Below are positions 1-12,100 of a stretch of DNA of 51,282 nucleotides, piece by piece. Location: assembly GCA_027486585.1 (NCBI GenBank), contig JAIXOU010000087.1, positions 1 through 51,282 of the forward strand, in the 5' to 3' direction. The notes beneath the pieces were generated by a model. It ran no database searches and was not told where the DNA came from. It worked only from the letters and a program-made list of their open reading frames with translations. A program made the position numbers and the translations under genes. The stretch's first letter is position 1; each line of letters opens with the position of its first letter. The DNA is from Verrucomicrobiaceae bacterium. Lineage in GTDB: Bacteria; Verrucomicrobiota; Verrucomicrobiia; Verrucomicrobiales; Verrucomicrobiaceae.

Positions 1-51
1 CATCCACAGCGTGCGGAACAGCGCGTAACTCTACGGCAAGTTAGTCGGGAG
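1..51. repeat. Dispersed intergenic repeat, copy 1
   Basis: These 51 bases match 28209-28259 in the same orientation at 44 of 51 positions, without gaps. The copy lies just past the terminator of the giant repeat-protein gene and may continue beyond the left edge of the window. No reading frame is evident. An 11-base core (positions 5-15) also occurs exactly at 28430-28440, inside a small hairpin. It could be a REP-like or MITE-derived element or a relic of a longer repeat; the class is not known to me. Confidence 0.7.
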
Positions 52-85
52 GTTTACGGCAGGACGAAGATCTGAGGGGAAAGAT

Positions 86-120
86 AAAGGCCGAAGTCCC
101 TCACTGAAACTTCGGCCTTT
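86..120 (-). terminator. Rho-independent terminator of the giant repeat-protein gene
   Basis: A perfect 12-bp inverted repeat (86-97 with 109-120, arms AAAGGCCGAAGT and ACTTCGGCCTTT) encloses an 11-base loop. It sits 22 bases beyond the stop codon of the minus-strand gene ending at 142. The arms themselves supply an A-run and a T-run, so it could act in both directions. Confidence 0.8.
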
Positions 121-141
121 GGAGTTAGAGAAGTGAAGTGA

Positions 142-3100
142 TTAGTCGTTCTGACGGCGGCGGAAGAACAGACCGAAGAGACCCACGAACAGCAGCAGCA
201 AGCGGCTTGGCTCGGGAACGACGACGATCACACCATGCGTTCTGAACGCCGAAGTGTCCCAAGCGAAGTTTGTGGATGAAATGTCAGGAAGATCAAAGTC
301 GCCGTGTATCCCGCCCGTTGAGAAGCCCGACCCAACATTGAAGGAGCCTGAAAGCAGGCCGGTCCAATCAATCAAATTGAAGATCTGTCCCCTCGTTAAC
401 GATCCCGTAACGAGCGAGTTTGAGAAAATCGACATGATTCCTTGGCCAGCGATAGCCCCGCCATTATTGGTTCCGAGGGTCAGAGATCCCCCGCCTAGAG
501 CAAGGTGATCCACCTGGTTAGAACTTGGGGCAGCAAACCAAGCCGCCGGTGCTGAACCAAACGTGCCATCATTCGTAGAAGACAGCGACGTGAGATAAGA
601 GATCGCGTTTCCATTGTAGCTCGCAAAACCCGCATCGAATCCTGTGGGGGCGGTGATGCCCATCTGGACCTGTGATCCTGCATGCACAGTGAGGCTGCTC
701 GCAGGAGCTAATGTCAGCGTCCGGTTTGTAGCGAAGCCGTTGTCCCCAGGAGCTAGGATGCCTTTGTTTGCCGGATTGCCGCTTTCGCCGATTACCGTTG
801 CCCCGCCGATGGTGCCTGATCCAGAAAGGATGGGGGCGTTTGCGTAAGTTGCGCCTGTTTTCATGACCGTGACACTTATCGTCCCTGTAATGCCACCGAC
901 ACCGGCCACTCCGACCTGTAGATTGCCGTCAGAGACAGAGGTTGGGCCGCTGTAGGTGTTGTTGACATTCAAAAGGGTGGTCCCTGTTCCAGATTGGGCG
1001 AAGCCCCCTAAACCGGTAATGGCCGCAGAACTGAATTCAATGCCTTGGGTGACGAGGTCGCTTTGTTTGACTGCAAAGGTGGCCCCGGCGCCAAGGCTGA
1101 TGGGGCTAGTGGTGGCCATGCTACCAGAGGCCGACCCACTACCGAGCTGCAATGTGCCGCTGCTAACGACGGTGTTGCCCGTGTAGGTATTGGTACCTTC
1201 CAGAATGAGTGTATTGGTTCCAGCACCCGCCGTTTTCGTGAGACCTGCGCCACCGTTGATCTGGGCAACGTTTTGAAGAGTGCCGGATTGGGCGTTGAAA
1301 GTGACCGTGGGTGTGGCGGCACCGATGTTATTCCCGCTCATGTTCAGCGAACCGCCATTCAGCGTGAGAGTCGCTGAGCCCGCGCCTGTAGTGGCTCCTT
1401 TGATGATGTGACCAGAGACCGTCACGTTACCGCCAGTGATGTTCAGGCTGCCGTTGGCGGTGATGCCTGCGGCGATCGTGTTGTTTCCAAGGCGGACCGC
1501 AGAGGCAAGTCCGGCACTATTGGCGATGGTGACGGTGCCAGCGGTGATGTTCACGATGCCATTTGCGACATCTGTGCCCGTCACAGCCGTGTCGGCTCGA
1601 CCGATCTCGAGACCGCCTGTGCCGATCGTCGTGGTGCCACCGCCGATATTGAGCGTGGAGGTCCAAGTGTTGTTTGCGACGGTGGTGCTTGCAGTGCCTC
1701 CGTTGTCACCGACCACCACTGTGGTGGCGTCCAGTGTCCCCAAAACGAAGTTGAGGATGTCAGAGCGATCTGTGTTCCGGTTCTGGCCGCCAATGGTCAG
1801 CGTGCTAAGCGACAGGCTCGCGTTCACGTTGGTCAAATCAACGACATTGCCGCCAGAAGCAATGGCACCTGTGGCAGCCGCGCCAGTGCCGATATTCAAT
1901 GCAGCACGCCCGGTTCCTGCTTTGTCGGTGATCGTCAGGGTGCCTCCACCTCCGCCGATGAAGCCGGCATCTCGGCTCCCGTTGCCAACATTGATGGTGT
2001 CCGCTTTGAGGGTCGTCGAAGTGCTGCCGAGATAGAGTTCGTTGCGCTGGCCTGCTGAGCCGTTGTTAGTGGGGCCACCACCCACCGTGAGGGTTGTCGC
2101 CGTCAGGGTGCTGGTGGCCGCCAGACGCAGGGTGGCATCCAGGTTGTTCACGTTGGTGGTGCCAGCCGTGAGGTTGGGATTGACCGTGATGGCGCTGCCG
2201 GTGCCAGAGAGGTTCACGTTCATGGTGGCCAAGCCGCTGAAATCCGCTACGGCGATGTTTCCGGCTCCGCCAGTGCCGTTGGAGCCGCCCACGGTGAAGG
2301 CTCCAGCGGCAGCCGTGTTGGTGACGTTGAAGGCTCCCAGGCCGCTCACCGCCAGACTTGTGGTCGTACTGCTGGTCGCGCTGCTGCCGATGGTCACGTT
2401 GCCATTTACCGTGAGGAACTGGCTGTTACCGATGGTGATGGTGTTCGCGCTAGAGCTGTTGGTCTGCACGGTCATGGTTCCGCCGAAAGTGGCGCTGGCA
2501 GTTGACAGGTCGAGGGTGCCCGTGGTGGCGGTGGTATTGGAGGACCCGAAGACCAGCGTGTTCGTTACAGCAGCGAGGTTTTGGTTCGCCTTCAATTCGA
2601 GCGTCCCGACATCGATGGTAGTTGCGCCTCCATAAGTGTTAAGGCCGCCGAGGGATAGCGTTCCGGCACCCACCTTGGTAATGCCGAAGGTGTTGGCACC
2701 GTCGTCGATCACTCCATTGACCGTCAGAGTGTTGGCGGTGGTGGCGATTTGGGTGGTGGCCCCGAGGGTGACGGCTCCGGTGCCCATGTTCAGACTGTGC
2801 GTGCCGGTGAAGGTGTAACCGCTGTTCCAGGTCTGGGCCACATTGGAACCGAGAGTCATGCTGCTGCCAGAGGTGTTGTTCAGGGTACCCCCATTGATGG
2901 TGAAGGTGCCAGAGCCGAGAGCGTTGGCATGCCCAAGGTTGAGATTGGTGCTGCCGGCCATGGTGACACCGCCTGCAGCGCCAGAGTTGTTGCCGTTGAG
3001 GTTCAGAGTGCCTATGGAGAGGTTGGTCAGGCCGCCATAAGTATTGGCACCGCTCAGCGTGAGCGTCCCCGCACCTACTTTGGTGAGACCAAAGGTGGAA

Positions 3101-6100
3101 ACCCCGTCACCGATAGCCCCACCGACGGTGAGAGTCTGTGCGGCGACCGTGGCGATGACGTTGTCCCCCATGGTGACAGCCCCAGTGCCGAGGTTCAGTT
3201 GGTTTGTGCCGGTGAAGGTGAAGTTTCCGTCCCAGTTCTGCACATTGTTGCCAGCGTTGGCGATGGCACTGGCTCCAGTGTTAATGGTAGTGGCTGCCCC
3301 GATGGTGAAGGGGCCGGTGCCGAGAGCGTTGCTGTGGCCGATGATCAAGGAACCCGAGGCGAGGTTGATGCCGCCCGCGCCGCTGTTGCTCCCGCTCAAG
3401 GTGAGGGTGCCAGCGCCGGTTTTATTGATGAGATGGTTGACAGCCACGGCACCGCTCACGGTCAAAGAGGAGCCATTAGTTCCGCCGCCGATCACTTCCC
3501 AGGTTTGGACTGCGCCGGTAGCGACCGGGGCACCGATGCTGATGGCACCCGCGTTGGTAGCCACGGCGATGCCGTTATTGGCGCTAGCCGGGGTGAGCGT
3601 GAGGGTGCCGCTGGTGCCTTGATTGACAGCCACAGAAGTGACGCCGGAGGGATTGTCGGTGAATTGGAGGCTGTCTGCGGTGAAGTTACCGTCCAGCGTG
3701 GTGGTGATGGCGGGGCCAGTGGCGTTGGTGTTGCTAAACACCAGCGTATCCGTGGACGCAGGGAGCGCACCGAGGTCGGTGGTACCAGTGGAAGTGGTGG
3801 CCCAGTTAGTGGAGAAGGGACCGGCGCCGTTTAGGGTGCTCCAGGAACTACCTCCCGGCGTTTCATCACCATGCCAGTAAACCAAGTTCAAGGTGCTGGT
3901 GGTGAGGCGCAAAGTCTGATTGGAGTTGATGGTGCTGAAGTTGTAGTTCAGGCCGGAAGGGGCGATACCAAGCACGTAATCAGTGGCCGTAAGCGTGCCA
4001 GCGCTGACGTTGATGAGATCGTATGTGCCCACTCCCAAGCCGCCGAGGTTGTTGAAGTTCAACGAGACGGTCGGGATGACGTTGGCGGTGCCGGTGAGAT
4101 TGAGGATGTCATTCACCGTCGGCGCATTGAGGTCAAAGCCGAGTGAGCTACCCGTGGCGAGCGTGAGACCATTGATGGCCACCGTGGTGGTGGCTGCATC
4201 GTAAAGGTTCAACGTGGCTCCGTTGGCCACGTCGATGGCTCCCAGGCCCGTCGAAGTGAAGCCGGCATTCAGGACGCCAGCGCTGACGGTGACGTTGCCG
4301 CCATTGAGGTTGGTTGAGCCCGTGACGGAGACGGTGCCGAGGCCTGTCTTGGTCAAATTGGCTGCTGTGGCGGCGGTGATGCCACCGAGCAGATTGAGGG
4401 TGCCACCGGCGTCCGCCGCGTTTAGCGTACCGCCGCTGCTACCGATCGTGACGACCTTAGCCACGGCCAAATTGATGCTGGTGCTGCCGGTGTAGTTGAG
4501 AGTGCCGCCGTTCAACGTAATTGTGCCAGAGGCATTTCCGAGGTTGTTGGCAGCAGAGAACGCCAAGGTGCCGGCGGTGATGTTGGTGACGCCACTGTAG
4601 GTATTCGCTCCGGAGAGAGTCACCGTTCCTGCGGTGGTTTTGTTCAGGCCCATACTGCCAGCGAGGATGGCGCTGGCAGAGCCGCTTCGCATGTCATAGG
4701 CGGCGTTGGAAGTCAGGGTGCCTGTGGTGCCGGTGATGGAGCCGCTTTGGAGCGAGACGGTGGCCACCGTGTCATTGAATGTGGCGACATCGAAGGTGCC
4801 GCCTGCAATGGTGACATTCCCGGTGTCCGCGAGGGCATTGGCAACTCCAAGAGCGACGGTGCCGGCGCTGATCGTGGTGCCGCCGGTGTAGGTGTTGGTT
4901 CCGCTTAAGGTGAGGATGCCAGCGCCGGTCTTGGTGAGTCCGCCGGAGGTATTGCCGCCGTTGAAGGAAACGGCCCCCAGAGAGGCCTGCGTGGTGTAGA
5001 CGCTCGCATTATCCACAAAGCTCACCGTTAGCACATCCGTGTTCAGGTAACCCGTGCCTGGATTGGTGATGGTGATGCTGCCGACCTTGTAGGTGCCGTT
5101 GCCGCTGCCATCATCGACCATGTTAGCCACCGCTGTGGCTCCTGCGCCTGTGCCGCCAGTAATGCGGACAATGGGTGCGCCAATATAGCCGGTGCCTTCC
5201 GTGCTCACGGCGATGCTTTGCACACCTTGGCCACTCGGAGCCTGTAACGGTGAGGGAATGGTCGAGTTAAGGCCATTGGTGTCTACGGTCAGGCCTCCGG
5301 AGTAGATGAAGGCGCCACTGTTTGCTGTGAGGGTGCTGTTGGTATTGTTGATGTTGATGAGGCTTGTGGTGGCCTGATTGGTGATGATCGTGCCGCCGTT
5401 GAGGTTGATGTGAACGAAGTTGTTCGTGGCACCCGTGGTGGTGCCATTGGTAATGCCGCCGGAGGCCGTGCGGATCGTGCCGCCCGTGAGGACGTTGAGC
5501 ACGTTGGTCATGTTGTCGCGGGCAGCGTTGTCTCCGCGGTTGGTTAGAAGCGTGCTGCCGTTGGCTGCCACAAGGGTGCCGGTGCCACGCACATTCGTCA
5601 CCGAAAAGGCTCCAGCATCATTCACCCCCATGGCAAAGTTTGCGCCGGAATTGTAGGTGCCACCCTCAATGTCGAGAAGAGCGCTGCCGGAACCGTGGCC
5701 GACAGTGGTCCATGTGCCGATATTCACCGTGCCGCCTGTCTGACGGAAGATGCCCGTACCAGTCGTGCCTGTATTTGAGAGAGTAAGACGGTTCATGTTC
5801 ACGATTCCACCACTGATCTCATAGTAGCCGTAACCCGTGCTCGCATTCCCGAGGCCGAAGACGCCATTTGCGTCCGCTGCGGTCAAAGTGACCGTTCCGG
5901 CAGTTTGATAGCCAGCACCAGCCGCGTTGGTCGCATTGCTGCCGAAGTCCATGTCCGTGGTCGTGATATTCGCCCCAGTCCCGATGAGCAGCATGCCGCG
6001 TGTCGTCGCTCCCGATCCCACGGTGAACTGGCCCGCGCCATTGGTCGTGGTGCCGGTGGTGACGGCGAGGCGACCGCCATTGACGGTGTAGTTACCCGTC

Positions 6101-9100
6101 ATGGTGTTATTGCCTGTGAGCGTCATCATGCCAGTGCCAACTTTGGCGAGGCCGAGGCCGAAGGAACCACCGTTTTGAAGCACCCCGCTGAATGTGGTGC
6201 TGGCATTATTGCCACCGGCCGTCAGGGCCCGGCCAGCCGTGCCGTTGAGGTTGTCAACCGTGCCTGCACCCGCCAGCGAACCCACGGTGGCTGCGAAGTT
6301 GTTCAGCCGCAGGGTTGTTCCTGCGTCAACAATGTGGGCCGAGGTGGTATTGAAGCCGTTTGTTGCTCCTGCTTGGAAAACACCCGCGCTGACGGTCGTG
6401 GTTCCGACATAGGTGTGAGCACCGCTGATAGTGAGCGTTCCAGGACCTGCTTTCACTAGGTTTGCAGTGCCGCTGATGATGCCGCTGGAGGTCAAATTGG
6501 TGCCGATATCGGCCACGGTCCAAGTCTGGTTTGCACTGAGAGTGATAGGGGCCGAAATCGCAATTGAAGCAGGTGCTCCGGTCTCGATGTTGATCCCCGC
6601 GCTGGCCAGAGTCGGAGTGAGAGTGAGGCTTCCGCCGACACCTGGGGCGATACCGATTGAGGTGAGCGGGCCGCTGCCGATCTGATTGTTAAAGGTCAGA
6701 TCGCGGATACTGAAGGCTCCGTCGAGGGTTGTTGCGAGCGAGGCGGCGGTCTGGGTGCTGGTGGAGAAGATGACGTTGCTGTTAACGCCGGGCGTGCCGT
6801 TGGCATTTGTGCCCGCAAGATCGTTTGCGAAGTTTGTGCTCGTGCCGCTGTAGGCCGACCAACTGTTGTTGACGGATCCCCCCCAATAGATCGCGCCTGT
6901 TTGGGCGGCAGCCGTGAGACGGACATAGGTCGGATCCGAGACCAGTGAGTATCTGAATCCACCACCGCCTGCGAATGAGCCGATGGAATAGCTGGCCGTG
7001 TTCAAGCCGCTAGAAGCGGTGAGCAGGTCGTAGTTCCCGGCGACGATGCCGCCGATGCCATTGAGGTTTAGGACGACAGAATTGGCCGTGGTGGCAGCGG
7101 CCGTAGAGGCGAACTGGTCAAAATTAGCTAGGCTCCCGATGTCGAGGCCCAGGGTGGTGGTGCCTGCACCGGCACCGAGATTGATGGCCCCGCTAAGGGT
7201 GATGACCTGACCTGCGGCGTTCAACGTATTGAGGGTAGCACCGCCAGCCACGCTGAGCGTGGTGCGGCTGCGGGCACCACTGGCGGCGTCTCCACTGATA
7301 TTTAGGATGCCCGCGCTTACATTGGTTGCGCCAGTGTAGGCGATGCTTGCGCCGCTGAGAGTCAGGGCAGACGTGGCGCTGCTTTGGGTGATGTTAGTGA
7401 CATTGCTGCCGATGTCCGCACTAATGGTCGTGGCACCCGAAGCTGTGCTCGTATTGCTGATGGAGCCGGTGGGATTGATCGCCGCCGTTGCCAAGGTAAT
7501 GGTGCCCGTGGTGGCATTGTTGCTGATGATCACATTGCCGGTTCCGGTGATGCCACCAGTGATTTGGGAGGCACCGGTGGTGCCTGACTTGGTGAGAATC
7601 AGATCCTTGGCAAGGGTAATGGGGCCGCTCAGCACGATAGCACCCGTCGAGTTACCCAGTGTGATCGACGCGGTGCCGCTACTGCCAGAGACTACGCTGA
7701 TCGGATTAGAACCATTGCTGGCTGCGTTGACGAAAACGATCGCCGCGTTCGCACTACCGGAAGTGTCGCCCAAAGTGATCGGATTCGCGGTCGCTCCAAA
7801 GGTGTTGGCATTGTTGCCACCGATGACGGTGCCCGCCCTGACAATCAGCCCACCATCGAAAGTGCTGGCTGCTGCTCCTAAGGTCAATGTGCCAGCTCCC
7901 ACCTTGGTGAGTGAAAACCCGGTGCCGCTGATGGCGCTGGCGGTAGCAATGTTCCCTGCGCCGCCGACGCTGGCATTGCCGGTGAGGGTGATGCCTGCCG
8001 TGGATGTCAAAGTCCCTGCCGTAGTTCCTGCTGCGTTATTCACCCATGCGCCAGTGCCGGAGATACCGGTGCCTTCGAGATTGAAGGCGGCAATGGTTTC
8101 CGCACCGGTCTGCTGATTGTCAAAAACGCCGCCTGACTGGACGGTGAGGTTACCGACAAGACCGTTCGTGCCTGCACCCGTATTTTGAAGCGTTCCGCCA
8201 GTGGCCACGGTGACGTCGCCCGTCCAACGACCTGATGCGTTCAGTGTCAACGTGCCCGCATTGATGGCTAGCGTCCCCGTGCTGGCATTCGCCCCAGCGA
8301 TGGTGAGGATACCCGCTCCTTGCTTGATAGTGGCAAAGTTGGAAGCGTTTGTTATTGCACCCAAAGTCAGATTGGCACCGGCACCGACATCAAAGGCGGG
8401 CGCACCCGTGAATGTGGTCGCGCCAAAGGTGAGGCCGGCGGTACCGCTCGCCACGTTCAACCCCGCGGTCACGTCCAGCTCAAAGGCACCGATGCTGAGC
8501 GTGCCCAAGGTGTGAGTGATACCAGCATTGCTCGTGGCGCGGTTGGAGACGATGGTGGCATTGCCGGAGACGGCCGTATTGTGCGCCGGGACACTGCTGT
8601 CGATCTGGAGGTCGAGTGTGCCACCCGCCAGACTCAATGTGTTCGCCGCCAAGCCGAGCGCCTGGGTGCTAGCCGCCACAAGCGTGCCTGCAGAAAGGGT
8701 GGTACCGCCGCTGTAAGTGTTGATCCCGCTGAGCGTCATCGGGCCGGTGCCGGCTTTCGTGAGCGCGAAGGCACCGCTAACGACGCCACTGACGGTGAGG
8801 CCATTGGCCGAATTGTTCGTCCATGTCTGCGCCGCGCCGAGTGCTACGTTCGCGGCGATGGCGCTAGCAGGCACGCTTGCCGCCATGATAATGCCGTCGG
8901 CGGCACTGGCAGGCGTGATGATCAAGGTGTTGCCATCTGCATTGAGACCCAGGCCATTCGTGGTATCGGCGATGGTCAGGGTCTTGATCGTCATGTTCCC
9001 GCCGAGCACCGTCGCGGTGGGGGCGCTGGTGACGACTGAATTGGAAATGGTCAGATCGGCTCCGGCTCCAGGCACGAGAGCCTGATCCGCGCCGCCGCTG

Positions 9101-12100
9101 GTGGCCACCCAGTTGCTCTGAGTCGCGCCATTGGAAGCGGACCAGACGTTTGTGGCCCCAGTAAGTCCGCCTTTCCAGAACGCGGCAGTGATCGGCGTCG
9201 CCGCCGTAATGCCCACCTGAAGCGCCGTGGCAGAACGAGTGAACGCTCCGACCGTGAAGTTCGTGTTGTTGAAAACCGTGCCCAACGTGGGGGCCGTTGT
9301 CGGATTCAGGCTACTGCTAGCGCCGCCCTGGATCAGGGTGTAGGTGCCTGTGGTGGGCGTGGTTCCCAGCACCCCGTAAATGTTAACCCGGTGGGCTGCG
9401 TTGGTAATGGTGGCAGCACCAGTCACATTGATCTGCGCACTCGTGACCGTAGAACCAATGGAGCCGCCGATGACGGTGCTTGCGCCACCAGTAATGCCGA
9501 GGGTGCCAGCGACGACAAGCGGGGCATCCGTCGCCGCATAATAATTCAGCCCCCCGCCATTGACGGTGACTGCACCGGAGCCAAGACCTGCGGCATTTGT
9601 CACCACAAGCGAGCCACCTGTGACTGAGGTGGTGCTGGTGGAAGCGTTGGTCCCGGAAAGTGTGAGCGTGCCCGTGCCGATCTTGGTCAGAGAGATGTGC
9701 CCACCAGTGCCGCCACCGACCACGATATTCCCTGTGACATGGACGTTGCCAGTACCGCTCACCGTTAAGGCACGGACCGTGGTGGCGTCTGGATCACCGC
9801 GCAGTCCACCACTAAGCGTCAGCACGCCTGCGTCCGATTGGATGCGCCCCGCGCCATTGTCCACCGTGACCTGCCCGCTGATGAAGTTGTTGCCGGAGAT
9901 GTTACGGATGGCACCGTTGGTGCTGATGCCAGTGGTGTTATTGAGTGTGATTGCCTCATTGGTGCTGATGCCGCTGGTCAATTCCAAAGCAGCATTGACA
10001 CCTATCGACGTTCCGCCTGTGTTTCCGCCCAGTGCACCACCGTTGCTGATCCGGACCGTTCCAGCACTGATGGTAAAACCTCCGGTGCCGGCAAAAGTGT
10101 TGGCCACGTTGAAGTTGAGTGCACCTGTGCCATTCTTCGTGATTGTGGGGTTGCCGGAGCCAGTCGTGACCAGCGCATCATTGAAGGTGATCACACTTGT
10201 GCCCGCAGCCTCAAAGGTGATGGCACTGCCCGTGGTGACCGCGGTCGCCACGCCCGGCCTGTCAAAGATAAGGGTGGTGCCGGTGTCCGCCTGAATTTCA
10301 CCAGTGCCCGCCAGAGTCACGAGGCCACCATAAGTGTTGGTGCCGCTAAAGTTACGCAGGGCACCGTTGGCGGAGACGCCAGTGCCTAGGATACTCAGGG
10401 CCTCATCACCAATGGAGATCCCGCCGGAAAGCTCGACCGCCGCACCGTCAAGAAGTGTGACCCCGCCTGTGATCGTGCCGAAGGCCGCGCCGTTCGTGAC
10501 ACGCAACGCACCTGCCTGCACCGTCGTGGTGCCAGTATAGGTATTGGCTCCGGCAAGGATAGTGGTCGCAGCCGCTGCACCATTGGCCATGACATCCACC
10601 GCACCGCCAGCGTTGTTGGCGATGATGGAGTTCACTGTAAGCGTGCCAGTCGCGTTGCCGTTCGTTAGGACGAGGTCGGCCCCGGCCAAGATTCCCGTCG
10701 TGAGGGTTCCCGCATTGCCTGAATCCCCCACCACCACGCTACCCGCCGCACTGCTGCGCAGAATGCCGCCCATGGCTCCGAGGCGCAGGGTGTTCCCCGC
10801 CCCGATGGTGAGCGTGCGGGCCGTCGTATCCGTGATGCTGAGGGTGCTTAGGTCCGTGGTGCCCGCCGCCTGGATGACATTGCCCGTGGAAGTGCTGTCC
10901 ACCAGCAGGTTGCCAGTCGCGGTGTAACCACCCAGAGCGCCAATATTCGCCGTCGTCGCGTAGGTCAAGTCACCGGTGAAGGCCGCGATCTGGCCTCCAA
11001 AGATACGTGCATAGGCACCACCATTGTTCACCGTGACGAGGGGGCCGAGGATAGTGTTCGCGCTCGTGGTGTTGATCCCCCCAGTGGTGGGCAGCACGAA
11101 GTCCACAAGCGCCCCAGAGGTGATGCTCAGCGCCCCGAGATTCAGCGTCAGGCTGCCACCAGCCCCGGAGGTCGCAATGATCTGGTGCCGTGTGCCTGCG
11201 CCGGTGATGCTGGTGCCATTGAAAGTCTGGTTGTTGGCCACCGTGTCCCCTGTGAGGGTCAGGGTCTGGGTGCGCGACGCCGAGGTATTGTTCATCGTCA
11301 AGAGGGACGACGCAGAAATGAGGTTATCATTGCTACCGCCGACCGCTGAGAAGTTAAGGGTCAGTCCACCACCGGTGCCGGAGATCTGGGTGGCCCCAGT
11401 GTAGGTGTTGTTGTTCGTGATCGTCATGGTGCCCGTGCCGACCTTGGTGAGTGCCAGCGTGCTAGTGCCCGCACCATTTTGGATGACGCCACCCCACGTG
11501 AAAACTCCGTTATTCTCACCGAGGGTCAGCACGCTGGCATCACTCGTGGCTCCGTTGGTCACCACACCGGTGCCGGTCATGTTGTTGAAGCTTTCGTCCT
11601 GGCCCTGGAGATCAAAAGTGCCGTTATTCGTCAGATCGACTTGCGAGAACAACTGATCGCCATTGGCCTGACCTGTGGTCAAACGCAGCGTGCCAGTTGC
11701 ACCAATGGTGGAGGCGGAACCCAGCGCTCGGACACCGGTTCCGCCCTTGTTCAGTTGCACCACACCGGCATTGACGGTGACCCCGAGGGCAGCATTGTCC
11801 GCCGTGCCCGCCAGAATGAGGGTGTTCGCGCCATCCTTGGTGATCAATGGATTGCCGGTGGTGCCGTTCGTCCTAGCCACGCGGTCGAGGGTGATGTTTC
11901 CTGTGCCATTCACGGTGAAGGCTCCACCGCCGTCGAAGTTGATGGTGCCGGTGATGGCGGCAACCGCGGCGTTGGAGTTGGTTAGGATAGCCGTGGCGCC
12001 AGCGAAGCCATCGAGAGGCAGTGTCGCACCACCACGCCCGAAGCTCTCGGCGATCGTGAGTCCATTGAGGTCCAAAGTCGCTCCCGCAGCGACTGTGGTG

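Noticed and set aside
2749..3834. Long plus-strand open frames opposite the giant gene (for example 2749-3834 and 1408-2058)
   Set aside because: They mirror the Gly/Thr/Asn-rich coding strand, contain no family motif and lie wholly inside the gene; they are compositional shadows.
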